Source: CAYPNF01 sp964411985 (GTDB taxonomy: Bacteria > Verrucomicrobiota > Verrucomicrobiia > Limisphaerales > J093). Taken from it: a DNA stretch of 64,000 bases. A program made the position numbers and the translations under genes. The stretch spans positions 84,258-148,257 of the forward strand of contig CAYPNF010000013.1 in NCBI GenBank assembly GCA_964411985.1, given 5' to 3'. Below the pieces are notes generated by a model. It was not told where the DNA came from. It ran no database searches and saw only the letters and a program-made list of their open reading frames with translations. This document shows, one piece after another, positions 52,984 to 62,867 of this stretch (position 1 is the stretch's first letter; each line of letters opens with the position of its first letter).

Positions 52984-55929
52984 ATGACAACGAAAACCTG
53001 GCTTTTCTCAATCCTCCTCGCATGCGTCGCTTTCGCCGGCGGGTACGGGGTGGCACGGTTCAATCATGCGGGCTCCAAGGCTCCCGCGATCGCTCCGGGC
53101 GGCGTTGCTGCCTCCTCCCGCAAATCGCCCCAGGCCTTGCCTCCCGTCAGAATCAACCGCCGTGGCGGCCAAGTCTCGCAGCCCGTCCGGCGCTCCGGCA
53201 CCCCTTCGGCAGCGGAGATCGAAAGCAGGATCCAGGAGATGCTGAGCGGCGGAACGTCGTGGGCTAGCACCCGTCGGTTCAAAGAGTGGCAGCAGTTCCT
53301 GGACACGATCGATCCCGGCGACTTGCCCGGAGCGCTGGCAGCCTTGGAGCGCCTCGGAACCGCCGTTGCCCGCGAGCCATTGCGCCCAGGGTTGCTCATG
53401 AAGTGGGCCGAAACCGCTCCCGACGCGGCGATGGCGCACGCCAGCCAGCTTTCGGGGAAGCAAGCGCGCGATGCGGCGATCCAGGCGGTAATCTCCGGGT
53501 GGTCTGAAACCGATCCCCATGCGGCTGCGGCCTGGGCACAGCAACTTCCCCCTGGGCCGTTGCGGAACCAGTTGGTGGGCACGGCGGTCGGCGCATTGGC
53601 TGCGGTGGATCCGTCTGCCGCGTATGCGCTCGTCAAGAATACCGGTATCAACGATTCCTCGCGATTTGGTGGATTGAGCCAGGTGTTTGGTGCCTGGGCG
53701 GAAAAGGATCCAGCAGGAGCCGCAGCCGAAGCAGCGAGCCTCTCGCCGGGGCAGGCACGCGCGCAGGCCTTTCGAGCGATCGGCGGTGGTTGGGTGGCGC
53801 AAGATCCGCAGGGCGCGCTTGCCTGGATTCAGGGCCTGCCCGAGGGAAACGACAAGCGGGCCGCGACGGTTGCCGCCGGTCAACGGTGGGCCCAGATCGA
53901 TCCCAAAGCGGCGCTGGCTTTTGCGCAAGACCTGCCTGGGGGAGCCTCTAAGAATGAGTTGTTAGGCAACATTGTGAGCCAGTGGGCTCAGCAGGACGTG
54001 CAGGCAGCAAAGGAGTATGTGGCCACCCTCTCTGCTGGGAGTGAGCGCACCCGTGTCCTCCAGACCATCGTCAGTCAGTTGGCTTATCAGGAACCGAAGA
54101 CGGCACAGGAGTTGGTCGCCGCCATGCCTCCCGGGAGTGCCAGGAACCAGGCCGTGAGTCAGATCGTGGGTGGCCTTGCCAATACCGATCCGCAGGCCGC
54201 GATTGGCTTGATCCAAGCGATGCCGGAGGGCTATGCCAAACGGAACGCCCTGCAGCAGGTGTCCTGGCAATTGGCTCAGAGCGATCCCAAAGCTGCGGCG
54301 GACCTTGCCGCCAAGATGCCCGCTGGACACGAGCGCGACGGTTTCATTCAGAATATCGCATCCCAGTGGGGACATTCCGACCTCAGCGGTGCCCTGACAT
54401 GGGCTACCCAACTCTCTGAGGGCCGCGCAAAGCAGAGCGCGTTGCAGAGCCTTGCCTCGACTTGGGCCTCCAGCGACCCCCAGGCTGCGATCGCCTGGGT
54501 TACCACGCTTTCCGATGAAAACGTCAAACGGAACGCCATGGGTTCCATCGCTACGCAATGGGCGGCCAACGACACGACGAGCGCGGCGGCGTGGGCAAGG
54601 GGGTTACCCGAAGGTCAGGCCAAACAGCAGGCCCTCAGCAGCATTGCCGCTCAATGGGCTCAGAATGACCCCGACGCTGCCATGGCCTTTGCGCAGACAC
54701 TGCCGCCGGGGTCCTCTAGAAACGATCTGGTGGGTAACATCGTCGGCCAGCTGGCGAGCCAGGACGCGGATGCCGCTATGAAATTCGCAGGCACTCTCCC
54801 GGCCGGGCAGGATCGCAACCGAGTTTTGCAGAGGATCGTCGACCAGTTGGCCTTTCAGGATGCTAAGACCGCCGGGATGTTTCTAGATGCCATGACGCCT
54901 GGTAATGCCAAGATGCAGGCTACCAGTATGCTGGTGAACAGTTTAGCCCACAACGATCCCGAGGCGGCTCTGGGTTACATCCAGGCCCTGCCTGAAGGCA
55001 ACGCCAAGAGGAACGCAGTGCAGCAGGTGTCCTGGCAGTTGGCTCAAGCCAACCCCACTGCGGCCGCGGAGTTCGCCGCCACTATGCCGACTGGAAGGGA
55101 GCGCGACAATTTCATCGGAAATATCGCCAGCCAATGGGGACACTCGGATTTCAAGGCGGCCCTATCCTGGGCGACCGAACTCCCTGAGGGCCGAGCCAAG
55201 CAGAATGCGCTCCAAAACCTTGCTCCGCAATGGGCGCAGAACGACCCCGAGGGCGCCCTGGCTTTTGCGCAGTCCCAATCACCGGGCAACCTCCAGAACA
55301 ACCTCGTGGGCAGCCTTGGTCGCAACCTGGGTTCGACGGACCCCGTCAAAGCGGCGCAATGGGCGAATCGGTTGCCAGATGGCGAGGCACGAAATGCATT
55401 TGTGGCCGGGATCGCTTCGGGGATGACGCAGAGTTCCCCGAACGACGCGGCGGCTTACGTCGCTGGGCTTCCTGCAGGCTTAGCGCGAGACGCCGCGGTT
55501 CAGAGTGTCGTTTCCACTTGGTCTGGCAGCGATCCACAGGCCGCTGCCGCCTGGGTTGCGGCTTTTCCGGAGGGAGGCACCCGCGACAACGCGGTCCAGG
55601 CGGTCGTCTCCCAGTGGGCCGGCAACGATCCCGCTGCGGCAGGGCAGTGGCTGGCGACCCTCCCTGCGGGACAATCGCAGGAGACTGCCGCGCAAGCCTA
55701 TATCAATAACACCTCATGGCAGTATCCCGAAATGGCGGCCCAGTGGGTCGGCCTCATCACGGAGCCCAATCAGCGCGAGTCCATGATCGAGAATATCGCC
55801 CGCCAATGGCTCCAGACCGATCCTGCCGCCGCCCAAACCTGGCTTGGAAAGACCACGCTGCCCGAGGACCGCAAACAACGGCTCCTGAATCCAGAGAATG
55901 GGAACCGAGATGCGGTTGGTTCCCCTTGA
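52984..55929 (+). CDS. Exported protein of tandem 32-residue helical repeats
   Basis: 981 residues from ATG 52984, with GGGAG upstream; signal/anchor WLFSILLACVAFAGGYGVA. From about residue 140 to 960 there are some 25 repeats of 32 residues with the pattern xWAxxDPxAAxAWAxxLPxG followed by xxRxxAxxxIxxQ. These would form a right-handed helical solenoid like HEAT or TPR-type repeats. A larger duplication of eight units (768 bp) is visible inside. Probable protein-interaction scaffold in the periplasm. Related repeat proteins occur in Verrucomicrobiota. Function unknown. Confidence 0.88.
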   Translation: MTTKTWLFSILLACVAFAGGYGVARFNHAGSKAPAIAPGGVAASSRKSPQALPPVRINRRGGQVSQPVRRSGTPSAAEIESRIQEMLSGGTSWASTRRFKEWQQFLDTIDPGDLPGALAALERLGTAVAREPLRPGLLMKWAETAPDAAMAHASQLSGKQARDAAIQAVISGWSETDPHAAAAWAQQLPPGPLRNQLVGTAVGALAAVDPSAAYALVKNTGINDSSRFGGLSQVFGAWAEKDPAGAAAEAASLSPGQARAQAFRAIGGGWVAQDPQGALAWIQGLPEGNDKRAATVAAGQRWAQIDPKAALAFAQDLPGGASKNELLGNIVSQWAQQDVQAAKEYVATLSAGSERTRVLQTIVSQLAYQEPKTAQELVAAMPPGSARNQAVSQIVGGLANTDPQAAIGLIQAMPEGYAKRNALQQVSWQLAQSDPKAAADLAAKMPAGHERDGFIQNIASQWGHSDLSGALTWATQLSEGRAKQSALQSLASTWASSDPQAAIAWVTTLSDENVKRNAMGSIATQWAANDTTSAAAWARGLPEGQAKQQALSSIAAQWAQNDPDAAMAFAQTLPPGSSRNDLVGNIVGQLASQDADAAMKFAGTLPAGQDRNRVLQRIVDQLAFQDAKTAGMFLDAMTPGNAKMQATSMLVNSLAHNDPEAALGYIQALPEGNAKRNAVQQVSWQLAQANPTAAAEFAATMPTGRERDNFIGNIASQWGHSDFKAALSWATELPEGRAKQNALQNLAPQWAQNDPEGALAFAQSQSPGNLQNNLVGSLGRNLGSTDPVKAAQWANRLPDGEARNAFVAGIASGMTQSSPNDAAAYVAGLPAGLARDAAVQSVVSTWSGSDPQAAAAWVAAFPEGGTRDNAVQAVVSQWAGNDPAAAGQWLATLPAGQSQETAAQAYINNTSWQYPEMAAQWVGLITEPNQRESMIENIARQWLQTDPAAAQTWLGKTTLPEDRKQRLLNPENGNRDAVGSP

Positions 55930-56077
55930 TCACGACTTCAGGCGATTTGAAGGGCAGTTCACTGGGTCAGTCCGACTAATGTGCTATATGAGGTGTGACG
56001 ACTGTGCCTGACGCTCCGGCGCTTCTGCAGAAGCGCTTCCTTATCGCAGGCAGCGCGCCCGAGCCCGCGTGTCCTTC

Positions 56078-59000
56078 TCACTGATCGCCCGGGCCGTTCC
56101 CGCAAGGATCCACTTTCGGTATGCCTCGGCCTGAGGCATCCAGAAGCCGGAGGCCCCCCAGCGTCTTCGCTGCGAGCCACTGACCGTCTGTCGAGAACAG
56201 AATCTCCCTGATAGGATCCGCGAGCCGTTGGATCGTAAGCAGTTCCTGTTTTGTGCGAACATTCCAAAACCGGAGGGTGCTGTCGTCGCTGACCGACGCG
56301 AGGGTCTCGCCATCGGGAGAGAAAGCAAGCCACCTGACGCCCTGGGTATGGCCCTTGCACACGCCGAGGAGTTTCCCGCTGCGGGTGTCCCACAACCGGA
56401 TGGCATTCTCCGTGTCCGTGATCGGATTGGAGCCCACCGCGAGAATGCCGCCGTCATCGGAGAGGGCGAGTGGGGTGCCGAAGCCAAAGTCAGCGGCCAG
56501 CGGGGTTTCCGCTTTCAGCGACCGCGTGGTTGCATTCCATACTTTGATCGATCCGTCGTGAAGGGTAACGACGGTAGCGCCGTTTCGAGAGAAAAGCGCA
56601 CCTTTGCCTTCGATCCGTAGCGGGGCTTCTGAAGGGGCCCGGAGGTTCCACCAGAGCCCGGAATCTCTGTTTCCTCCAGCCAGAAGTGTCGATCCGTCAG
56701 GAGAAATAGCCGCCCAGGATCTGTGCACTTCACGGCTTACCAAGTCCACGGATTCCTTGGTTTGCAGGTCCCGGACACGAAGCCCGCCTTCGGGCAAGGG
56801 ATGGACTAGCACGCGGAAATCATCGCTAACCACGGCCGCCCACCGGCTGAAAGGGATCCTGCCCAAGGGCAGACTGTCCTCGGGTTCCGCAGTCCTGAGG
56901 TTCAGCAGCACGAACGTGGACTCGTCCTTGATCGCAGCCAGGATTCGCCCGTCTTGGGAGAACTTGATCGGCATCCAGTTACCTTCGTAAGAGGTTTCCC
57001 TCGCCGCGGCATTCGTGGGCCATAACCGAACCGTCCCATCCTTGGCCCCGCTGAGAATACCCTGACCATCGGCAGCGAAGGCCAATGCCCAGACCTCCGA
57101 AGAGTTCCCGTGCAACCTTTCAACACACTGCCGCGTAGAAAGATCCCATAACCGCACGGAGTGGTCCCTGCTTCCGGACGCCAGGAGTCGTCCGCCGGGA
57201 GCAAACGCGAGGGCGGAGATCATCCCGGAGTGCTCTGTCGTATTACGCTGAGCGGGCATGGTTCCCACTTTCTTCCCCGTCGCGACGGCCCAGACCTCGA
57301 GAGCGAAGATGCTGCCGTCCCGCAGCGTATTACGGGCGGCGACGACGGAATCCCCGTCCGGAGAAAACACCAAAATGTTCATGTCTCGCACCTGGGGAGC
57401 GTTGAAAGTCCCTTCGGAGTCTTCGAGTACCCGAAGTACTTTCGCCGCGTCCAGGTCCCAAAGGAGAATCCCCTTGCTAGAGTCCACCACGATCACATTA
57501 CACCGCGGACTGAAAGCGAACGGCGGCATGCTGTTGGGGATTTCAGCCACGAGCTTCCCGCCGGAACCGCCATAGACATGCACCCCTTCGGGCGAAGTCG
57601 CCGCAAGATATCGTCCGTCGGACGAGATTGCCACCGGAGCTTTGTGCTCAGGGACAGAATAGGCCTCAGCCCAGTCCGAAGTTCGCCAAACCCGAACGGA
57701 GCCTTTGCCCGCCGTGGCAAGCAGACCGGCGGCGGACAGTGCAACGGAGGAACCCGACTTGGCCAGAGTCCTCACCAAGGTGCCGGTCTTCGAGTCATAG
57801 ATGCGAACGGAGTCTGGCAGGCCGGCCACGAGCCATTCCGGCGAATTCGCCAAGGACAAGACGCTAGACTCTTCCTGCGCGAACAGCCTATGGCTATCCC
57901 CTTGTGCTGCATGCCACAAATACCGCCATTCAAAACGTTGGGGACCGGTGTTGCGATGTTTGGCAAGAAGTTCGGTCGCTCGGGCGAGGTTCCCGGCGAG
58001 AATGGCATGGTGGGCAAGATTGATGTCCGCCACGTATTCGCTCAGCTGGGCTCTCTCCTGGCTCTCCAGGGCGCGGGCTCGTGCCCGATCCGCGTTGTGG
58101 CGAAGCATCTCTTCGCTCTTCTGGCCTTGTTCCGCAACATGTTCCGCGCGCGTGGCCCGCAAGGCTTGCCAGACACTGACCGTAGCGCCAGCCACCACGA
58201 CCATCAAAATCAAGGCCGCTGCCGCAAAAGCCGCCCGATGCCGACGCACTGCTTTCTGAAGGCGATACGTCGCGCTCTGCGGCCTGGCCAGCACCGGTTC
58301 CTGGCTAAGATACCGCTGCAAATCGGTTGCGAGCTCCTGGGCGGTCGAGTAGCGCCGGGTGCGATCCTTCTCCAGGCACTTCATCACGATCCAATCCAAG
58401 TCCCGATCCACGCGTATCGTGGGTGGGTTGGCCGGGTTGCCTGTCACCAAGCGGCGCAACCGCGTGGAAGGTCGAGGAGGTTCGACCTCTTTGATCATCC
58501 GCCTCATCCCGTCCAGGCCTGACTGTGCCAAGTCCTTGGCATCGAAGGGGGTCACTCCGGTCAGGAGTTCATAGAGCAAAACGCCGAGAGAATAGATATC
58601 ACTCCGCGTGTCGACATCCGCTGCCGTCATTTCCGCTTGCTCTGGGCTGGTGTAGGCAGGGGTACCGATGAAGGCATGGAAGTTGGTGAGAACCGTCTTC
58701 TCGGTGAGGGGTTCCTCAATGGCCTTGGCGACACCAAAATCGATGACTTTGGGAACCGGCTGTCCATCCACGACGGTAACCATCACGTTCGAGGGCTTTA
58801 TGTCACGGTGGATGACGCCCTTCTGGTGGGCATGCTGAATGGCGTGGCAAAGCTGGATGAAGAGCGTGAGGCGTTCTTGAAGTGGGAGTTGATTCGCTTG
58901 GCAGTACTCTGTGATGCGCACCCCGCGAACCAACTCCATCACGAAGAAGGGACGGCCGGTCGTGGTGGCTCCGCCGTCCAGGACATGCGCGATACTCGGA

Positions 59001-59419
59001 TGCTCCATCAGCGCCAGCGCCTGGCGCTCTGCTTCAAACCGGGCTACGATGCTCTTGGTGTCCATGCCCAGCTTAATGACCTTCACCGCAACCTGGCGCC
59101 GGACCGGTTCTCGTTGCTCCGCCCGATAGACAACCCCAAAGCCTCCCTCGCCGATTTTCTCCAGGAGTTTGTAGCGGCCGACGAAATCCCCGATCTGTTC
59201 CTCCTGGAGGGTCAGCTTGCCCGAAGCCCCCAGAGACTCGCGGAGAAGCCCAGCGGCTCCCTGTTCGAGAAAAGTGTCGGATAGGTGGTTCGCGAGCAAC
59301 TCTTCGATCACTGCCCGCAACTTCGGATTGCCAGCCGTAGCGCGTTCGACAAAGGCGGCCCGTGCCTCCTCAGAAGGCTGCTCAAGGGCTTCCAGAAAGA
59401 TCTCTCGTTCGCTGGCCAT
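56078..59419 (-). CDS. Membrane Ser/Thr protein kinase with C-terminal WD40 propeller
   Basis: 1113 residues. The N-terminal 80 residues are a helical region typical of ECF43-linked kinases. Kinase domain about 83-370: KIGEGGFGVVYRAEQ (P-loop), VAVKVIKLGMD (Lys), VIHRDIKPSNVMVT (catalytic loop), VIDFGVAKAI (DFG), GTPAYTSPEQ. One TM segment near 400-420 (AAFAAAALILMVVVAGATVS) is followed by a helical linker. The rest is a WD40 propeller (SALAFAPGGRLLASGSRDHS then VRLWDLS; WLAFSPDGETLASVSDDSTL). The gene lies 66 bp downstream of an ECF sigma factor on the same strand. The propeller probably senses or binds outside the cell. All catalytic residues appear intact. Confidence 0.94.
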   Translation of the reverse strand: MASEREIFLEALEQPSEEARAAFVERATAGNPKLRAVIEELLANHLSDTFLEQGAAGLLRESLGASGKLTLQEEQIGDFVGRYKLLEKIGEGGFGVVYRAEQREPVRRQVAVKVIKLGMDTKSIVARFEAERQALALMEHPSIAHVLDGGATTTGRPFFVMELVRGVRITEYCQANQLPLQERLTLFIQLCHAIQHAHQKGVIHRDIKPSNVMVTVVDGQPVPKVIDFGVAKAIEEPLTEKTVLTNFHAFIGTPAYTSPEQAEMTAADVDTRSDIYSLGVLLYELLTGVTPFDAKDLAQSGLDGMRRMIKEVEPPRPSTRLRRLVTGNPANPPTIRVDRDLDWIVMKCLEKDRTRRYSTAQELATDLQRYLSQEPVLARPQSATYRLQKAVRRHRAAFAAAALILMVVVAGATVSVWQALRATRAEHVAEQGQKSEEMLRHNADRARARALESQERAQLSEYVADINLAHHAILAGNLARATELLAKHRNTGPQRFEWRYLWHAAQGDSHRLFAQEESSVLSLANSPEWLVAGLPDSVRIYDSKTGTLVRTLAKSGSSVALSAAGLLATAGKGSVRVWRTSDWAEAYSVPEHKAPVAISSDGRYLAATSPEGVHVYGGSGGKLVAEIPNSMPPFAFSPRCNVIVVDSSKGILLWDLDAAKVLRVLEDSEGTFNAPQVRDMNILVFSPDGDSVVAARNTLRDGSIFALEVWAVATGKKVGTMPAQRNTTEHSGMISALAFAPGGRLLASGSRDHSVRLWDLSTRQCVERLHGNSSEVWALAFAADGQGILSGAKDGTVRLWPTNAAARETSYEGNWMPIKFSQDGRILAAIKDESTFVLLNLRTAEPEDSLPLGRIPFSRWAAVVSDDFRVLVHPLPEGGLRVRDLQTKESVDLVSREVHRSWAAISPDGSTLLAGGNRDSGLWWNLRAPSEAPLRIEGKGALFSRNGATVVTLHDGSIKVWNATTRSLKAETPLAADFGFGTPLALSDDGGILAVGSNPITDTENAIRLWDTRSGKLLGVCKGHTQGVRWLAFSPDGETLASVSDDSTLRFWNVRTKQELLTIQRLADPIREILFSTDGQWLAAKTLGGLRLLDASGRGIPKVDPCGNGPGDQ

Positions 59420-59485
59420 GGGTAAAATGTTGCGGCACTCGGCCGGTATACCATGCGGGCGATTTCGCGAATGTCCGCCAACTTC

Positions 59486-60061
59486 CTACTTTCGCTCAGG
59501 CGTCGGAACCTGCCTTCCGATCTGCCGTCTCAACCAGGCTTTTGCGTAAGTCCATGTGCGTTCGGCATTTCGTACCGGCATCCCCATGGTTGCCGCCACC
59601 TCCTCCATGGTCATCCCGGCGAAGTAGCGCAGCTTCACCAGGTTCGCAGCCACTGGGTCCTCCTGGCTCAGGCATTCGAGCGCTTCATCGATCGCGAGGA
59701 GTTCGTCCGATCGCATTTCCTGAGGGAGCCATTCCTCCCTGAGTTCCTCGTGCACTGCGCCACCACCCCGTTTTGCGGCCTTTTTGCGACGAGCGGCATC
59801 CACAAGGATTCGTCGCATCGCTTCAGCCGCAGCAGAGAAGAAATGGGGACGGTTTTCGAAGTGAGGTTCCCCGTCGCCCACCAGCCTGAGCCACGCTTCA
59901 TGGACCAGCGCTGTGGGTTGCAGCGTGTTTCCTGGCGCTTCACCAGCCATTTTCTGGGCCGCTATCCGCTTCAACTCGTTGTAGACGAGCGACAGCAGCT
60001 GCTCAGCGCCATGCTGGTCGCCTTCCCTGATCTCACGCAGGATTTGGGTGACTTCCGACAT
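59486..60061 (-). CDS. ECF-type sigma factor (kinase-linked group)
   Basis: 191 residues. Region 2 includes LVYNELKRIAAQKMAGE, PTALVHEAWLRLV, and RPHFFSAAAEAMRRILVDAA; region 4 ends with VKLRYFAGMTMEEVAATMGM. This matches the ECF sigma-70 subgroup found next to Ser/Thr kinase genes in Planctomycetota and Verrucomicrobiota (ECF43-like). No anti-sigma factor is adjacent, fitting control by phosphorylation. Followed by its kinase. Confidence 0.9.
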   Translation of the reverse strand: MSEVTQILREIREGDQHGAEQLLSLVYNELKRIAAQKMAGEAPGNTLQPTALVHEAWLRLVGDGEPHFENRPHFFSAAAEAMRRILVDAARRKKAAKRGGGAVHEELREEWLPQEMRSDELLAIDEALECLSQEDPVAANLVKLRYFAGMTMEEVAATMGMPVRNAERTWTYAKAWLRRQIGRQVPTPERK

Positions 60062-60212
60062 GTTGTGTTAGCCCCGAAGCGGCCATAAGTTCATCAACGC
60101 ACTCTCACGAGTGCCTTCCCGGAGAGACTGTCCGTTTGCGGCGAAGACGCAACCCAAGAAGTGATGATCGTTTTGCTCTGCCAGCCTGGCTCGTCAGTGG
60201 AGCCTCCCCTCG

Positions 60213-62786
60213 CTATCCGCGTTTTGTCTGCCGGAAGCGGAACGAACGGGTCGAGGGTGAGTTCATAAGCGAGTGGATGGGACGATAACTCGGCCCGTCC
60301 AGTTGGAGGGTAAAGGTGATTTCCCACGAGCCCGCCTCGGCGTTGTAATCACATTGCCAGAAATCGCCGCCATGCTCGGATTGATTCACTGGAACCCAAA
60401 CGCCGCCCACCTTCTCCTCCAGCACCGGTTGTTGATAGCCGCTCAGGCCGGTGAAGGTGACCGGCAGCGATCCCAGTCCGCCCGTGACCCGGAATTCCGC
60501 CCTATCGTGGGTGGCTCGGATTTGGATGGGAAAAGTCCTCACCAGCACACCGGTTTTCACTGAGACTTTGAGGTCGTTGCTCACGGCTTCTCTGAGTGCC
60601 AAACGGAACGTGTTGCCATAGTCATGGAGCGCCGTCTTGAAAGAGGTATTCGGCCCATAGTAATGGGTGGCGGCCTGGGGAGTGTAAAACCGCACGATCT
60701 CGGCTTCCACATAGTCACCCACCTTGAGTGAGGTAATACCCGGAGGCGGCACCAGTTCGAGGATGGAGGCATTCGCCACACTCCGCTCGACCAGGAACGG
60801 TGGCACTTGATCGGAGCCATGAATGCGCGCCTTCCAGGAGCGGATGACAAAGCCGTGATTGGCAGGGGTGTAGTCGGCTTCACCGGGACTGTCGAAAACC
60901 GCGGTCCAGGGCATGGGTCCTGCAAGTGCTGTCGGTGACCCGACAGATCGGTTCTGACCGATCGTCGCCGTCCACTGTCGGAGGGGTTCTACGTGGGCCG
61001 CATCACCAAAAGCCAGGGTCTTCCCCTGGTTGTAGGCATAGGTCTCTCCCGCCTGTTGGTAGAAGACCAGGCGGCTGAAGGCGACATCCGCGTGCACGTC
61101 CAAGCGAAAACGGTGTAGGCCGCGCGTATAATCGTCGGATCGGAAAAGGCCGGCCGTGTAGTTGAATCGAAGAGCATCCTTCATGGCGCGGCCAGCATAG
61201 TGGACCTCCGTCAGGTTCGGCCCGTAGCGCGCATAGCGAGTGCGCATCCGGGCGTGTCGCTGTTGTTTCCCCTCAGGATCGAACACCCGCAGGAAGGAGC
61301 CTCCGCCCACATTGATGCACCAGGATCCGCGGACTCCCTTCTCATTCAAAGCCAGCATCGGGCGCGAATCGGTGCAGTCGTTGTCGGTGAGACCGTGATC
61401 GGGATCATAGCACAAGGCCTCGCCGTAATTGCCCAACGCAGCCTCGTCCCACTGGGACGCTCCATGGCCGAAATAGCCGATGACGGAAAGCTGCGAATGG
61501 GAGGCTGCAGGCATCCCGCCCCAGTTCTGCCCGACCATGGCCAATTCGAAATTCAACGCCGTGTGAGCCGGCACAGTGAGCATGGTCAAGCCGTGAAACC
61601 ACGCTCCCTGAAACCGCTCAGCCGGAGTGGACGTATGCCAGTTTTTCGACAGTTGGACCGGAATCCCCAGCGGATTCTTCTGCTCATCCCGCAGCACCGC
61701 CGTGAGGCCGGGAATGTAAAAGGGGACACCGTCGAAATTCAGACGCACCAAGCGAGGGCTCGGGGTGTCATTGGTGACGGCAAGGTGCGCGCGCATCATG
61801 CCGTTATCGCCACCTCCCACGTCGTTGCGCACAGAGATTCGATACCAGCCGCGATCGGGATCGTAAGCCACAGCCAGGTTCGTTACCGCGGGCATCAATT
61901 CCGCCGCATTGAATGTGAGCGGAGCAGTCTCCATCGCTGCCGCTTGGCTCAGACCAGTGGGCACGTCGCGAGCAAGGGGATAAACGATGAATCCCACCGA
62001 GCGCTCCTGCCCAGCCGCCCAGGTGCCGGTCTCGGTTCTCACGGTGACCAAGGCGTTTGTAGGGTTGAGGGTGAGAGACTGGCTGCCTGCGCTCTTAAAA
62101 AAGACAAAGCCCGTATCGTCAGCCGCCCGCAAAGCCCCGGCCGGCCCATTGGTCAGCAGCGAGGAGAAGGAAGCGGGTAGGCGCAGCGTCATCTCGACCA
62201 CTCCATTCGTGACCGCTTCCTGGGGAACCAACCGCAGGACGAAGGAGAGTCGATCCGGCCAGGCCGCCACTTCCAGCCCGCTTTGCTGCGCGTCAAGGGC
62301 AGGTCCGCTCAGGAGGCGTACCTTCTGCCAACGGCGTTGGAAGAACCTTCCGGACTCGACGAGTTGAGCATCTCGGATCGGGTTGGCGGTGGAAACCAAG
62401 TTCTGCCCAAGGCCGTTGACGGTCAGCGTGCACGTCAGCTCCACCGGGACGGAGGGCGCAGCACGGTCAGTGACCCCTTCGTGTAGAGCCACGGATTCCC
62501 CTGGCGGATTCCGGACCGGCGAGAGGGAGGTCGGGCCAAGCGTGGTGGTCCGGAAGGACATCGCGTAGCGGGAGGTCTCGATCCAATACACTGGATCCTC
62601 CAACCCGCTCTGCCACCAGAGATATCCATACTCACTCGCTCCGGCGTAGGCTGACCGGGTGAACGTGCTAGCCAGCTGGGCATCGGTTGCTGCCGCACCC
62701 TGCGCCAGCAGCGCTATTCTGCCGGTAACGAGGGCGAGAACGAGCAGCCATTGACGAAACCATCGAAAGGTCGGGTCGTGCTTCAT
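60213..62786 (-). CDS. Large secreted protein, function unknown
   Basis: 857 residues. Signal peptide WLLVLALVTGRIALLAQG. The middle part carries beta-rich segments (VSVRNDVGGGDNGMMRAHLA, RFRLDVHADVAFSRLVFYQQ) and PNHGFVIRSWKAR; no known catalytic motif was identified. The end includes an RVTGGLGSLPVTFTGLSGY-like segment. Likely a surface or periplasmic carbohydrate-active or binding protein given the adjacent arabinofuranosidase fragment. Not matched to a family by eye. Confidence 0.8.
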   Translation of the reverse strand: MKHDPTFRWFRQWLLVLALVTGRIALLAQGAAATDAQLASTFTRSAYAGASEYGYLWWQSGLEDPVYWIETSRYAMSFRTTTLGPTSLSPVRNPPGESVALHEGVTDRAAPSVPVELTCTLTVNGLGQNLVSTANPIRDAQLVESGRFFQRRWQKVRLLSGPALDAQQSGLEVAAWPDRLSFVLRLVPQEAVTNGVVEMTLRLPASFSSLLTNGPAGALRAADDTGFVFFKSAGSQSLTLNPTNALVTVRTETGTWAAGQERSVGFIVYPLARDVPTGLSQAAAMETAPLTFNAAELMPAVTNLAVAYDPDRGWYRISVRNDVGGGDNGMMRAHLAVTNDTPSPRLVRLNFDGVPFYIPGLTAVLRDEQKNPLGIPVQLSKNWHTSTPAERFQGAWFHGLTMLTVPAHTALNFELAMVGQNWGGMPAASHSQLSVIGYFGHGASQWDEAALGNYGEALCYDPDHGLTDNDCTDSRPMLALNEKGVRGSWCINVGGGSFLRVFDPEGKQQRHARMRTRYARYGPNLTEVHYAGRAMKDALRFNYTAGLFRSDDYTRGLHRFRLDVHADVAFSRLVFYQQAGETYAYNQGKTLAFGDAAHVEPLRQWTATIGQNRSVGSPTALAGPMPWTAVFDSPGEADYTPANHGFVIRSWKARIHGSDQVPPFLVERSVANASILELVPPPGITSLKVGDYVEAEIVRFYTPQAATHYYGPNTSFKTALHDYGNTFRLALREAVSNDLKVSVKTGVLVRTFPIQIRATHDRAEFRVTGGLGSLPVTFTGLSGYQQPVLEEKVGGVWVPVNQSEHGGDFWQCDYNAEAGSWEITFTLQLDGPSYRPIHSLMNSPSTRSFRFRQTKRG

Positions 62787-62867
62787 GGGCGCATCGAAGA
62801 GGCTTGGGAAAGCTTGAGCTAAATCTCCGGCGCTGCCAAGAAGTCTATGGTGCCTCGTATCCTTGGG

